Positions 43,648 through 52,809 are shown, counted from the stretch's first letter. The stretch: DNA of 64,000 nucleotides from LC029 sp036676475 (GCA_036676475.1 JAKFCU010000026.1:6357-70356), one strand, 5' to 3'. The notes: generated by a model not told the origin, from the letters alone. Program-made: numbers and translations.

Positions 43648-43678
43648 AAGCGCCTGAAACCAGACGCTTTTTTTCCTT
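43648..43678. terminator. Terminator beside the YjcZ gene
   Basis: AGCGcCTG-AAAC-CAGaCGCT followed by T7 on plus and CTTTCCTTTT on minus, right behind the small minus-strand gene at 43688. Confidence 0.7.
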
Positions 43679-43687
43679 TTACTTTAA

Positions 43688-43783
43688 TTAATCTTCTCCA
43701 GCACCTACGATTACGAGAAGGATGAAAAGAACCAAGATAATCAAGAAGCCATCATCATTAAAAATTCCACTAAAACTGCTCAT
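43688..43783 (-). CDS. YjcZ-family sporulation peptide
   Basis: 31 residues: a short polar head (MSSFSGIFNDDG) and one long hydrophobic helix (FLIILVLFILLVIVGAG). This is the typical size and shape of YjcZ/sporulation transmembrane peptides. AAAGGAGG lies 8 nt before the ATG, which shows that the longer frame running through it (to 44071) is not the real gene. Confidence 0.85.
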   Translation of the reverse strand: MSSFSGIFNDDGFLIILVLFILLVIVGAGED

Positions 43784-43958
43784 GAAATATACCTCCTTTG
43801 TTTTGATAATGTAGCTTATGTGTATAAGCGGAGTTAGGTATAGACATCCGCCCAGACTGTTTGAATTTAGGCAACTGCCCAATTTAGGAATAATTTTTTG
43901 CCTTCTGCAAAAAATATCCTTGGATGGAAACATCCAAAACAAAGGAGGAAAATAAAAC

Positions 43959-44138
43959 ATGAACCCGAAAGTAAAAGACACTACATCCGAAGGAAAAGAT
44001 AAGTTCTTTATGGACATTGATCGTATGACAAACGAAGGGATGGCTGGAGGATATATTACGGATGATGACAATGGGGAAATTGATACAGCGGTAGAAATTG
44101 AACCTGAATCTGAGCCGACTCTAAAAACAAAAAAATGA
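43959..44138 (+). CDS. Small acidic conserved protein
   Basis: 59 residues, too short for most gene callers. Starts at ATG 43959 with AAAGGAGG 8 nt upstream. It contains FFMDIDRMTNEGMAGGYITDDDNGEI, a segment I associate with small hypothetical proteins of Bacillales, and an acidic tail. Its TGA stop overlaps the ATG of the lipoprotein gene (ATGA), so the two are translationally coupled; this suggests a joint sporulation role. Confidence 0.78.
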   Translation: MNPKVKDTTSEGKDKFFMDIDRMTNEGMAGGYITDDDNGEIDTAVEIEPESEPTLKTKK

Positions 44139-44593
44139 GAAAAGTTTTCACTTTTCTCTCCCTTATTTGTTTAGCTTGCACACTTTGCAGTTGTCAAGCC
44201 GCAGACGAGAAACCCAGTCAGCAGGCAAAAACACAATCTATCAAACAAACATATGAAGATATCTCATATAGGCCTGATCTCTCCGATCAAACCACAGAAA
44301 TCGCAAAGACCGTAAAGGGCGTGGATGATGCGGTCGCGGTCGTAATAGGCAAGGATTTTTCCGTTGCCGTCAAAGTAACAGGATTTGATCGGTTTCGTTT
44401 AAATCGCATTAAAGGTGATGTAACTAAGAAAATCAAAGCGAACATTCCTGGAGAGCACACCGTTCACGTAACAACAGACAAAAAATTATTTATGAATCTG
44501 CAATCATTGCGTAGCAAATTAGTAAAAGGTAGTGAATCATCCAAACAAATCCAGAAGGACTTCAAGAAAATTAATGATGACATGCACGGATAA
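44135..44593 (+). CDS. YhcN/YlaJ-family sporulation lipoprotein
   Basis: 152 residues. Lipobox LCSC (Cys about 20), then the YhcN/YlaJ domain: A.TVKGVDDAVAVVIGKDFSVAVKVTG...RIKGDVTKKIKANIPGEHTVHVTTDKKLF. Family members are forespore-membrane lipoproteins linked to spore germination. No separate ribosome site: it relies on coupling to the upstream 59-residue gene. Confidence 0.9.
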   Translation: MRKVFTFLSLICLACTLCSCQAADEKPSQQAKTQSIKQTYEDISYRPDLSDQTTEIAKTVKGVDDAVAVVIGKDFSVAVKVTGFDRFRLNRIKGDVTKKIKANIPGEHTVHVTTDKKLFMNLQSLRSKLVKGSESSKQIQKDFKKINDDMHG

Positions 44594-44677
44594 CACATAA
44601 CTAGGCGCCATCTCACTTTATTTATTTATGAATCCCTCGCATTCATGCTATAGTAAGGATAAATAAGGGGGATAAAA

Positions 44678-45007
44678 ATGGCCAAAAAGAGAAAAACCTA
44701 CTACCTTGATGAAGAAACGATCCATAAAGTCAAAACCTATGCTCACAAGCATTGCATAAGCGAAAACGATGCATTTGAAAAAGCAGTGGACGTATACGAA
44801 AAGTTCGTACACGAAGCCGAACATTATTTGCCTGTCCCAATAATTCATAAACCACTTCTTCTGGAAGCTATCGATAACATGATTTACCAAAGTCAACAAA
44901 TTCTTGAAACTTCCTGGCCAGATCCTCAGCAAGAGCTGACCATACGCCAAAGCCTAAACGCCAGGATCGCTTATTTAAAGAACATACGAAGCTTGTTTTT
45001 AGAATAA
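44678..45007 (+). CDS. Hypothetical protein with ribbon-helix-helix-like N-terminus
   Basis: 109 residues. KRKTYYLDEETIHKVKTYAHKHCISENDAFEKAVDVY (4-40) has the strand-helix-helix pattern of RHH DNA-binding proteins. The remainder is helical with no known domain. A DNA-binding regulator is possible; there is no linked toxin gene. GGGGGG ribosome site and its own terminator. Confidence 0.65.
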   Translation: MAKKRKTYYLDEETIHKVKTYAHKHCISENDAFEKAVDVYEKFVHEAEHYLPVPIIHKPLLLEAIDNMIYQSQQILETSWPDPQQELTIRQSLNARIAYLKNIRSLFLE

Positions 45008-45045
45008 AAACCGGTTAAGATCCATATCTTAACCGTTTTTTTTAT
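45008..45045 (+). terminator. Terminator of the RHH-like gene
   Basis: AACCGGTTAAGAT / ATCTTAACCG..TT stem with eight T following; begins right after the stop codon. Confidence 0.88.
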
Positions 45046-45069
45046 TTCTCCCATCCGCAGCTAAATTAG

Positions 45070-45354
45070 CTATTGCTTCTCATAATTTGCCGGTGTTTCT
45101 TCCTCCATCCCTTGATCCCGATAACGCACAGGGTCTGCCCCAGGATCTAAGCGAGGCAACTGCTCATGAAGTTGATCATTTTCGTACCCGAATTGTTGTT
45201 CGACATATTCACCGGTATCCCATCCCGAACTTTTGCCTAAGGTCTTCGACACGAGAGAACTCCCGTAGGGTCCTTCAGGAAACTCCTCCAATGTCCTGGA
45301 ATGAATGTGATTATATTCCGTTGATAAAGATGTAAATTTTTCCTCTCTAGCCAT
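45070..45354 (-). CDS. Hypothetical protein (DUF3905-like)
   Basis: 94 residues, hydrophilic, rich in Glu, Pro, Gly and Tyr (HSRTLEEFPEGPYGSSLVSKTLGKSS, LHEQLPRLDPGADPVRYRDQGMEEE). It resembles DUF3905 of spore-formers as I recall it. No membrane segment. ATG at 45354 follows AAAGGAGG by 7-8 nt. Function unknown. Confidence 0.65.
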   Translation of the reverse strand: MAREEKFTSLSTEYNHIHSRTLEEFPEGPYGSSLVSKTLGKSSGWDTGEYVEQQFGYENDQLHEQLPRLDPGADPVRYRDQGMEEETPANYEKQ

Positions 45355-45531
45355 AAAACTCACCTCCTTTGTTTAACATTCCCCCAACTACAACTATTTA
45401 CCAATTGGAAACATTTCATACAAACAACCTTTCTGGCGTAAATCTGCATCATTACGTTTTATATCAAGCAAAGCCCAAAGTCTGACCAGGTGTACAATAC
45501 TTACACATTGTTAAAATAGAAGAATTATCTT

Positions 45532-45581
45532 TAAGAAAGCTACTGGCGTAGCTTTATGCGTATAATACTTTCTGATAAGTA
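45532..45581 (+). repeat. 51-bp palindromic repeat, copy 6
   Basis: TAAGAAAGCTACTGGCGTAGCTTT... on the plus strand, 50 bp. The inner hairpin is extended to an 8-bp stem (AAAGCTAC / GTAGCTTT). Confidence 0.9.
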
Positions 45582-45632
45582 TAAGAAAGCTACTGGCGTA
45601 GCCTTATGCGTATAATACTTGACCGATAAGTA
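45582..45632 (+). repeat. 51-bp palindromic repeat, copy 7
   Basis: Complete consensus copy in tandem with copy 6, ending 21 bp before the stop codon of the convergent minus-strand gene at 45653. Confidence 0.92.
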
Positions 45633-45652
45633 GTACAAAACTTATACAAATC

Positions 45653-46780
45653 TTACTGAATCGATTCTACCATCTGTTTGGCTTGAACTAGAGCCTCTAA
45701 CTTATCAATAAGTTGACTATATTCTTCCTGAACATCTGAAAGATCGGCCTTTTTAAAATGAAGCAGATCTACCACTTTGGGATCTTGAAACCAATCCTTA
45801 ATCAAGGCCTTTTCGTGCTTTTGATCCGGCCAAACATCGATGAGGAAGGGGCTATACACGAAAGGCTCCCCTTTCTCTCTTCTTCCATGATGAAATCTAG
45901 GTCTATATATTTGCTTTAAATTTTCTGAGGCATACGGACTAAAAAAGTTGGCCCAGTAATCCTGTCTTGATCCCGTATGGGGGCTTTGGTTACACCAATG
46001 GAGAACACCCGGCAGGATCGACGGACTGAAGAGCAAGCTATATAGAGTCTTTCCAAGTTCAATCCTGCTCTGCAAATCAGGGAACGAATCCACTTGCTTC
46101 CCATATAATACCCTTTCATCTTCCCCCTGCTGAAAGGGAAACAAAATCATGTTCAAGTCGAGCCAATCTTCTAGATGAAATTTAATATCTCGAATCACTG
46201 GGGCTGAATAAGACTCCTGATCGATCACTCTTTGCTCGATATAATACTGTTCATTAATGACGAGAGAAATGGCTAATTGCTCCCTATTGGGATTTTCCCA
46301 ATAATCATTCCATATCACTTGCATGAAGGAAGACACATAAAAAAAAGGAAGTAAATGAAAAAAGTTTTGGTGTTTTTCTTTACTATGTTCATATAGCAGG
46401 AGCTGTGGGTAAGCATCTTGGAAAATCAACCAATTCGCCCTTTCCATAAATCGAAAATAATCTTGAGCGACTTGCGAGGGGAGTAACCGGGATATCCATT
46501 CTCCTTTTAAGTCCGACATATTCCAGCCGGCATTCCGCGATACCAGATGAGCAAGCAATGCCCACTCCATTTCAGGTGTTCTTTGGTACAGATGAAAATA
46601 CGCCATGGTTCTTGTTATATTGTTGCGATTCAGTTTTTCGGTTTCCTTTCGAATTCGTTCGAACACTCCACGCTCATCATCTGTAAGTGGATGTTGATGA
46701 GGCTGAAAGGACAGCAGCTTTTTTTCCAAATGAGAGTGCGCATCTTTTTTTAACCAAGGCAGCCAACTGAATAAAGACAC
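45653..46780 (-). CDS. DUF2515 (YppC-like) protein
   Basis: 375 residues. The DUF2515 signature is NNITRTMAYFHLYQRTPEMEWALLAHLVSRNAGWNMSDLKG near residue 52-92. Mostly helical with many Trp and His, cytoplasmic. Conserved among spore-formers; role unknown. GTG start with GGGGAG upstream. Confidence 0.85.
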   Translation of the reverse strand: MSLFSWLPWLKKDAHSHLEKKLLSFQPHQHPLTDDERGVFERIRKETEKLNRNNITRTMAYFHLYQRTPEMEWALLAHLVSRNAGWNMSDLKGEWISRLLPSQVAQDYFRFMERANWLIFQDAYPQLLLYEHSKEKHQNFFHLLPFFYVSSFMQVIWNDYWENPNREQLAISLVINEQYYIEQRVIDQESYSAPVIRDIKFHLEDWLDLNMILFPFQQGEDERVLYGKQVDSFPDLQSRIELGKTLYSLLFSPSILPGVLHWCNQSPHTGSRQDYWANFFSPYASENLKQIYRPRFHHGRREKGEPFVYSPFLIDVWPDQKHEKALIKDWFQDPKVVDLLHFKKADLSDVQEEYSQLIDKLEALVQAKQMVESIQ

Positions 46781-46951
46781 TCCTTCACTACTCCCCTCTT
46801 CTTGCTGTAGTCTTATTGTTCTAGTTTCATCTAGGGATATGTATCAATTTCAACATCGTCACTGATTTGTTATATAATGGACTTATATCACAGCATGTTA
46901 ATTAACAATAAATACATTATGTAAACTAAATTGATTAAGTTGGTGAGGTAC

Positions 46952-48082
46952 ATGGTAGAACCAAATTCACTCTTTATTAAACGTGATCCCTTTCAGCAAT
47001 TGGATGAATCGGTACGCTTCCTCATTGCCAAGCTTCCAGAGGAGGTTAAACAATATCTGGCTGATTTAATTTCCGAGGAACTTTCCTTATTGACGATAAA
47101 AAATTATGCTTACGATTTAAATTTGTTATGGAATTATTGCATAGCAGAAGGGGTTCATTCTATCCATGAGATCGATCATTATGTATTGAAATCATTTTTT
47201 CAATACATTGCGAACGGATATGAACGGGTAGTTTATACCAAGGTCAGTAAGAAAGATCCAAATACAGGGGAATGCCAAGAGGAATGGGTAGAGAAAAAAT
47301 ACTTTCGGAAAAATTCCATGAGCGGAGGGCAAGCGAGAAAATCCTCTACCTACAAATCCTTTTTCGACTATCTTCTTCGCAACTATATTTTAGAGAATAA
47401 CCCCATGAAAGAACTGGAGCGAAAAAGAGCCAGCAAAAGAGGTGGATCGAAGCATCAACCGGATCCGATTTTTCTTACCTACCAGGAGTGCGTGGATTAT
47501 CTTCAGGCTATTAATCATTACTACGAAGATCGCGATGAAGACAAACGATTTAAACCCGAATTGGAAATACGTGATCGCGCTATCATTTTATTATTCCTTA
47601 ATTCGGGACTGCGGGTATCCGAGCTTTGTCAGTTGAATGTAGACAGCATCAGACTTCATCGCGATTCCACCACTCTTTCTGTATTGGGTAAAGGCAAGAA
47701 AAACCGAACATTGCATCTGAACGAGCAAACCATCCAAGCGATTAGCGATTATCTGGATTCGCGGCCGAAGAAAATCCCCAAGGAGCATAAGGATGCCCTC
47801 TTTTTGAACCGGGATTTTACCCGAATGAGCCGTAAAGCTGTCTATGAAATTGTAAAGAAGTATGCGCGAATTGCTAATATTGATGAAATCACGGTCAGAA
47901 AGCTTTCACCTCATAAACTGCGGCATACTTTCGCTACTCTTGTCCTGCAAAACGGAGCCAATATTAAAGTCGTTCAAGAGCTCCTTGGCCATGAGAACAT
48001 CTCTACTACAAATATTTATGTTCATGCTGTTGATCGTGAAAAAGAGGCAGCCATACAATCTTTAAATCAACTTTTTAAATAA
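46952..48082 (+). CDS. Tyrosine recombinase (XerS-like)
   Basis: 376 residues. N-terminal SAM-like core-binding domain (about 20-150) and a C-terminal catalytic domain with R-K-H-R-H-Y residues: NSGLRVSEL (Arg), LGKGKKNR (Lys), HKLRHTFAT (His, Arg), LLGHENISTTNIYVH (His, nucleophile Tyr). The length (about 360-380) and the insert after the core-binding domain fit XerS, a single-protein dif recombinase, rather than XerC/D. The start is uncertain: ATG 46952 has GGTGAGG very close. TATAAT at 46873 suggests the promoter. No transfer genes nearby, so chromosome-dimer resolution is likelier than an integrase role. Confidence 0.85.
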   Translation: MVEPNSLFIKRDPFQQLDESVRFLIAKLPEEVKQYLADLISEELSLLTIKNYAYDLNLLWNYCIAEGVHSIHEIDHYVLKSFFQYIANGYERVVYTKVSKKDPNTGECQEEWVEKKYFRKNSMSGGQARKSSTYKSFFDYLLRNYILENNPMKELERKRASKRGGSKHQPDPIFLTYQECVDYLQAINHYYEDRDEDKRFKPELEIRDRAIILLFLNSGLRVSELCQLNVDSIRLHRDSTTLSVLGKGKKNRTLHLNEQTIQAISDYLDSRPKKIPKEHKDALFLNRDFTRMSRKAVYEIVKKYARIANIDEITVRKLSPHKLRHTFATLVLQNGANIKVVQELLGHENISTTNIYVHAVDREKEAAIQSLNQLFK

Positions 48083-48191
48083 AAAGAGAAATTATCCTTT
48101 ACACGAAGGCTCTCTTTCTTCTTTCAACAAGTTAGTTAATTGACTAACGAATATAATGTAGTATTCTGACGAAAATACACCGTATAAAATG

Positions 48192-48220
48192 AAAAAGAGC
48201 ATGGTATCCATGCTCTTTTC
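48192..48220 (-). terminator. Terminator of the cold-shock gene
   Basis: AAAGAGCATGG-TAT-CCATGCTCTTT followed on minus by TTTTTCATTTT, just after the stop codon at 48228. Confidence 0.88.
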
Positions 48221-48227
48221 TATCATG

Positions 48228-48425
48228 TTAAAGTTTAACTACATTAGCAGCTTGAGGACCACGATTTCCTTCAACGATGTCGAATTGGACCGCTTGACCT
48301 TCTTCCAGAGTCCGAAATCCATCCGTTTGAATGGCGCTATAATGAACGAATACATCTCCACCATTTTCTCGCTCAATAAATCCATACCCTTTTTCAGCGT
48401 TAAACCATTTTACTTTACCTTGCAT
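48228..48425 (-). CDS. Cold-shock protein, CspA family
   Basis: 65 residues, OB-fold. RNP1 motif KGYGFIE and RNP2 motif DVFVHYSAI are present. RNA chaperone. ATG at 48425 has AAGGAGG 8 nt upstream; an in-frame extension to 48473 has no ribosome site. A typical Csp 5' leader may lie in 48426-48630. Confidence 0.95.
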   Translation of the reverse strand: MQGKVKWFNAEKGYGFIERENGGDVFVHYSAIQTDGFRTLEEGQAVQFDIVEGNRGPQAANVVKL

Positions 48426-48631
48426 ATATGAGTCCTCCTTAGGGCTTAAATCAGTGTAAAAAAGCGGAAACAACGAAATCTTTAGCCCTAATCTGGTACA
48501 AGCGGGACGGCCTCAAGATAAAACGTTCATTACCGGCTTTCTAACACTTACTGATGAAATCAAACAACAGTTTTTATATTTGCTTACTGTTGGATGTTCT
48601 GATATATCCTATGCGACAAAAGCCCAATTGG

Positions 48632-50923
48632 TTAGTAATTTCGCAAATCATTTCTCTTGCTCAAATAACGATAAAAAGCTACAGCCGCCTCTGCTCTGGT
48701 TACCTTTTTCTCAGGTGAAAAGGTTTCATTAGGAGCATCCATGATTCCCAGTTTGGTTGCCAAGATGGCAGAGCCTAGCGCTTCAATACTTGCAGCATCC
48801 TTGAGGTCCACCTTAAACAGGTCCTTCATTTGGGCTAAATGATCATACCCTAGTGACTTAATGATCAGCTTCGCTAATTCTTCTCGATCAATTTTTTCTT
48901 CTGGGTTAAACTTCTCTTGATTGCGGTCAAGGAGATTACGCTCAACCGCATTTTCAATATACGCAAAATACGGAGATGCTTTCGCTACATCTTTAAAGGT
49001 TGCCGGACGGCTCGCATCATACCCTACCTGATAACCATTATTCTCAAGCAGAATAAGCATGCGAATCATTTCTCCACGAGAGATCTCTTCATTTGGAAAA
49101 ATCTTTTGGTCTTTTGGTTCAAACACGTTATATTTCAAAAGTAGATTTAATTCTTTTTCAGCTACATGTCCCTTGATGTCTGTTACCTGTTCCACATCAA
49201 TTAACGATTGTCCCGTTTCCCGATTGGTCCATTTGCCTGTTTTCGCATCCAAATAAACCGGTTCGCCAAATTCCTTTAACCGTGGCTGGTAAACAAGGAT
49301 GGCCTGATTATTCTTGGTCGTTTCTCCTGCCTTCATAATCTGAACAGGGTTGGGTTGGGGTACCACGTACATCAGCCGAAGATCCATACGTTCCAAGTAG
49401 GCTTGAAGAGCTTGCTCCTTTCCAATCACCTGAGGCATGGTTTCTGGTAAATTCAGGTTGGCGATATCAAACCAATAGCTAGTCACTTCTCCTGACAAAA
49501 TATCCACATTGACATTGATTCCACCGTACTCCAGAGACACACCATTCACTTGACGAATGAAAGAGAAATTATGAAATCTTGTACTCCTGGGGTCTGCTGG
49601 CGGATTCTGTCCTTTGATCAGATACAGTTGGTGAGCCATATCCGGATGAAGCTGCTTCATGAGGTCGATCGCTTTCTTTTCCGCTTGCTCTGGAGTCAGC
49701 TTGACCTTTTCTTTGGAAGGAATCTGTTCCTGAGATTGAGCTTGCTCTTTGTCCATATAGATATGGTTTTCATTGCTATAATTTAAGACTCGACCCGTTT
49801 TAGCCTCAACCACAGCCATGGACCAACCGGCAACCATTCCTTCATTTCGGGTTTCCCAATTGAATTCCCAAGCGGAGGTCTGTGATTCTCCCCACTGTTC
49901 ACGATAGGTGGCACGAAGCAAACTGTTATCACTTGGCAAGGTAAAATGCTTTTTCAGAACAGCTAATGCTTGGTCTTGATTCAGGTTTTTTCCATTTGGC
50001 AAATCACCCAGCTTTTTATCAGAAACAGGTAGCATCCCCATTTGATCCGCAGATATTTCCTGGCCCCACGGAGTTAGGTACATACCGTCCGTTGCTCGAA
50101 TATAATTTGGTTCGTAATAATTTGCATTTTGTGGCATGTAACCTAAATTCGATTTTTTCTCTGGATTTGGCCCCCATTGCGGTAGAAGCTTGAGAGAAAA
50201 GTTCATTTTCTCCTTATAAATTTTCTGAATTTGTTCTAAGGACAAAACCTTGGTGACAGCAGGAAACTGGATTTGATCATCCCAGCGATATCCAAGGCTA
50301 ACCACCTGACCGTCCCCATTAATATTCACTCGAATCTCATTTCCTTCAAAAGGAATCCCATTTACTTCCCGCTTAAAGAAAATGGGGTATTCGATAAATC
50401 CATCTAAAGGTGGTTTGGTGTTTTGTTCGAAACGGTCATCATAGACGATAGATTTGGCTTGTTCGGGAAAGTGCTTTTGAATATATTGAAGGGCTGTTTC
50501 TTTGGCTCCCGCCTGGTCGACTTTGGGAGGATAGGATGATTTTTGAGTCGGGTTGTTGTACATATCAATGTTCATAACCAGGCCGCTTGTTGCGTCAACC
50601 ACAATACTGATACTTCCATACTGTGGCGGAATCTGACGGTCCCAGAGGATCACCCAGACAGGGGTCCCATTTCCCCACCAGTTGGATTGAAACTCCACAT
50701 TCCTCTGGACAAAGTCCTTTGGAATAGCAATCGCCTTGCTGGCGACCTCTATCGCTTTTTCCTTGGAAATCTTAGCTTTTTCGATACCAACATTATTTGC
50801 AAGTGGGGCTATAGCACTTTGAACAGGTAGTGGTTCGTTCGCAAAAGCAGGAATGACGCCGCTTGTAAACATGAGGGAGCTTGCTAACAGAAAGGTAAAT
50901 CCTTTTTTACCTATTTTTCTCAT
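48632..50923 (-). CDS. Large secreted YcdB/YcdC-repeat protein with SLH domains
   Basis: 763 residues. Signal peptide 1-29 (ending PAFA). Two copies of a YcdB/YcdC-like, PepSY-related unit (about 45-330 and 385-560), each with ISKEKAIEVASKAI or LTPEQAEKKAIDLM helices and a VDATSG or VDILSGEV strand; then three SLH domains (about 590-760) for wall anchoring. PepSY-type repeats often inhibit or chaperone secreted proteases; here the protein has no protease domain. Start at 50923 follows AAAGGAAAG. Surface located. Confidence 0.85.
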   Translation of the reverse strand: MRKIGKKGFTFLLASSLMFTSGVIPAFANEPLPVQSAIAPLANNVGIEKAKISKEKAIEVASKAIAIPKDFVQRNVEFQSNWWGNGTPVWVILWDRQIPPQYGSISIVVDATSGLVMNIDMYNNPTQKSSYPPKVDQAGAKETALQYIQKHFPEQAKSIVYDDRFEQNTKPPLDGFIEYPIFFKREVNGIPFEGNEIRVNINGDGQVVSLGYRWDDQIQFPAVTKVLSLEQIQKIYKEKMNFSLKLLPQWGPNPEKKSNLGYMPQNANYYEPNYIRATDGMYLTPWGQEISADQMGMLPVSDKKLGDLPNGKNLNQDQALAVLKKHFTLPSDNSLLRATYREQWGESQTSAWEFNWETRNEGMVAGWSMAVVEAKTGRVLNYSNENHIYMDKEQAQSQEQIPSKEKVKLTPEQAEKKAIDLMKQLHPDMAHQLYLIKGQNPPADPRSTRFHNFSFIRQVNGVSLEYGGINVNVDILSGEVTSYWFDIANLNLPETMPQVIGKEQALQAYLERMDLRLMYVVPQPNPVQIMKAGETTKNNQAILVYQPRLKEFGEPVYLDAKTGKWTNRETGQSLIDVEQVTDIKGHVAEKELNLLLKYNVFEPKDQKIFPNEEISRGEMIRMLILLENNGYQVGYDASRPATFKDVAKASPYFAYIENAVERNLLDRNQEKFNPEEKIDREELAKLIIKSLGYDHLAQMKDLFKVDLKDAASIEALGSAILATKLGIMDAPNETFSPEKKVTRAEAAVAFYRYLSKRNDLRNY

Positions 50924-51035
50924 GATAATCTTTCCTTTCAAGGTAAAATGTTCTTCTCATCCTGTTAGACGACTTCCCTTAGAAAAGGTTTCAACATTTT
51001 ATCATAATATTTCCCCCGGTTTATAGACAAGCTCC

Positions 51036-51593
51036 CTATTCTTCCTGTTGAGTAATACGAACCTTACTATTTTTTAATATTTTCCCATCATATTGAAAGG
51101 TCCCGATCCATGATTCCTTACGAAGGATGTCACCATGGCAGCATGGACTGCGATACTTCTCCGGGTTAAAACGCTTCATATGACCGAGCGACTTATTACA
51201 ATTTTTACAGGATAATTTATATACTTTCATCGGAAGTTTCACCGTGTTAGTAGAGATCGCCCCCACCCGTCGCAGTTCCTGTTCAAAAACGGGATGATGA
51301 TCATGAAAGGCCTTGTTTTGGACAAATAAATGGTAATGACTCATTTCATGGAGCAGTACAGCTATAAAAATATTCCGATCAATAAACTGAGCCGCATATT
51401 TACTCATTTCTATTTTCACAGGTTCCCGCTTCGAACCCTGCAACCGATACACGAAACGTCCCATGGATCGTGTCAGACGTCCATTCCACACTACTGGAAT
51501 CTGAAGCTTTTCTCCCCAGAAATGCTGGGATAGCTTATCGGCTAAGGTTTGTAACTTATTATGGTCAAAATCTATTTCTCGTTGACTATTCAC
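51036..51593 (-). CDS. SprT-like metalloprotease-family protein
   Basis: 185 residues. HEMSHYHL (zinc HExxH, about residue 82) in the SprT context (IDRNIFIAVLLHEMSHYHLFVQNKAFHDHHPVFEQELRRVGA) and a C-terminal zinc ribbon (CKNC...CC). SprT/Spartan proteases act on DNA-bound proteins. GTG start preceded by GGAGGG. A LexA-like half-matched site lies 50 bp upstream, next to a TATAAT (51620-51615, minus). Confidence 0.82.
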   Translation of the reverse strand: MNSQREIDFDHNKLQTLADKLSQHFWGEKLQIPVVWNGRLTRSMGRFVYRLQGSKREPVKIEMSKYAAQFIDRNIFIAVLLHEMSHYHLFVQNKAFHDHHPVFEQELRRVGAISTNTVKLPMKVYKLSCKNCNKSLGHMKRFNPEKYRSPCCHGDILRKESWIGTFQYDGKILKNSKVRITQQEE

Positions 51594-51654
51594 ATCGATC
51601 CCTCCAACCTCTCTATTATAGCGTGTCTTCGAAAAAAGAGGAGGACAAACGTTC

Positions 51655-52212
51655 TTATATATCTACCCTTTTCTTAGAGGCAACCCCTGCACTTAAGCAA
51701 AACTGAAGGGCATCCTCTACAGGCGTTTCGACGAACACAATTTTTTCCCGCGGCAGCAAACGAATTTCACCTGAAACTTGCAAGCCATGTGGAAAGTAGA
51801 CGGCAATATACTCTTGGCCGAGCTCAAATTGGTGAACATCCTCTGTCGTGAGAAACCCGATTCGGAATACTTCTTCTTGTTCCCGGTAAAGTACCACTCG
51901 GGAAAATGCCCTTTTCTCGCCGGCCAAGGAAGAAACCGTTTCTTTGGTCATCGTGTAAAGGGTTTTAACCCCCGGAAATTTGGTGATGACCATTTCCATC
52001 AAGGCAATTCCTCTCTTGGCCACCCACCATTGACTTACAAAACCAACAAGCCAGAGAATCAAGATAATGTAGAGAATTCCTGATCCCGGAAATTCAGGCA
52101 GGGGAATAAATAAGGATAGAGAATTTAATGTGTTATAAATGAGATACAAAACATAGAAGGTTAACCCAATGGGAACGGTAACCATCAAACCGCTTAAAAG
52201 AATTTTTTTCAA
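51655..52212 (-). CDS. DUF502-family membrane protein
   Basis: 185 residues. Two N-terminal membrane helices (about 4-26 and 44-66) and a cytoplasmic beta-rich domain with FPGVKTLYTMTKETVSSLAG and VYFPHGLQVSGEIRLLPREKI, the DUF502 hallmarks. Role unknown. TTG start 8 nt after AAAGGAG. Confidence 0.85.
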   Translation of the reverse strand: MKKILLSGLMVTVPIGLTFYVLYLIYNTLNSLSLFIPLPEFPGSGILYIILILWLVGFVSQWWVAKRGIALMEMVITKFPGVKTLYTMTKETVSSLAGEKRAFSRVVLYREQEEVFRIGFLTTEDVHQFELGQEYIAVYFPHGLQVSGEIRLLPREKIVFVETPVEDALQFCLSAGVASKKRVDI

Positions 52213-52330
52213 TTCATTGTCTCCTTTGCCCAGAAAATTTCGTATATATGTATTACGTGAAAACTATCATAGAGTTTCACTCTTGTGCCAAACTCATTAT
52301 AATAGATTCATTGAAATCTTTGGTTAAATA

Positions 52331-52375
52331 AAGAGAGAGGCTGACTCAAAAGCTTAGGGTCAGCCTCTTTGATGT
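52331..52375 (-). terminator. Terminator of the 52378 gene
   Basis: AGAGGCTGACCC...TGAGTCAGCCTCT stem followed by CTCTTTATTT on minus, beginning at the stop codon. Confidence 0.85.
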
Positions 52376-52377
52376 TG

Positions 52378-52809
52378 CTAGTCTTCTTCTGCAAATATCT
52401 GAACAAGATCTCGGTGAAAAGGACTATCCTCTCCTTCGTTATACCGATCGATTTCCTGATCGAGAAAGCTCTCAAACATTCCATTAAGAAAGGTCAATTG
52501 AAAGCGTTCCTTCTCCTCTTCGCCATATACAAACGCTATTTCATCCGGTTGTTCCAGAAGAAGCTCCCAATCTTTTTTTAATAAGGCGAGGTAAAATTTA
52601 CCATTAGCGTTGTGAAGCGAAAAACCAATCACAGATTTCCCGTCCCATGTCCCGCCTTCAAAATCGATAGTTGCTTGTGAAGCCCCATCTAATAGCTTTT
52701 TAAAATGGTCTATAGCCTCAGGCACTTTGCAGATTAACCATTCTTCATTCTGTTCTTCATTCAGTATCAGCTCGGCTTGCTGAATAATATGACAAATCTC
52801 CCATTCCAT
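52378..52809 (-). CDS. Hypothetical acidic protein
   Basis: 143 residues, alpha/beta, acidic (pI clearly low). FEGGTWDGKSVIGFSLHNANGKFYLALL and LLLEQPDEIAFVYGEEEKERFQLTFL suggest a small beta-rich fold with helical ends. No recognised domain. AAGGAG site before the ATG. Divergent from the DinG-like gene. Confidence 0.62.
   Translation of the reverse strand: MEWEICHIIQQAELILNEEQNEEWLICKVPEAIDHFKKLLDGASQATIDFEGGTWDGKSVIGFSLHNANGKFYLALLKKDWELLLEQPDEIAFVYGEEEKERFQLTFLNGMFESFLDQEIDRYNEGEDSPFHRDLVQIFAEED

Noticed and set aside
43784..44071. N-terminal extension of the YjcZ-type peptide
   Set aside because: The AAAGGAGG site directly before the ATG at 43783 defines the short gene; the extension is antisense to the 59-residue gene.
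46952..48082. Phage or ICE integrase
   Set aside because: No attachment-site repeats, tRNA or transfer genes nearby, and the protein layout fits XerS.
48474..48720. Open plus-strand frame between the cold-shock gene and the SLH protein
   Set aside because: No start codon with a ribosome site and no recognisable protein; overlaps the 3' end of the SLH gene.
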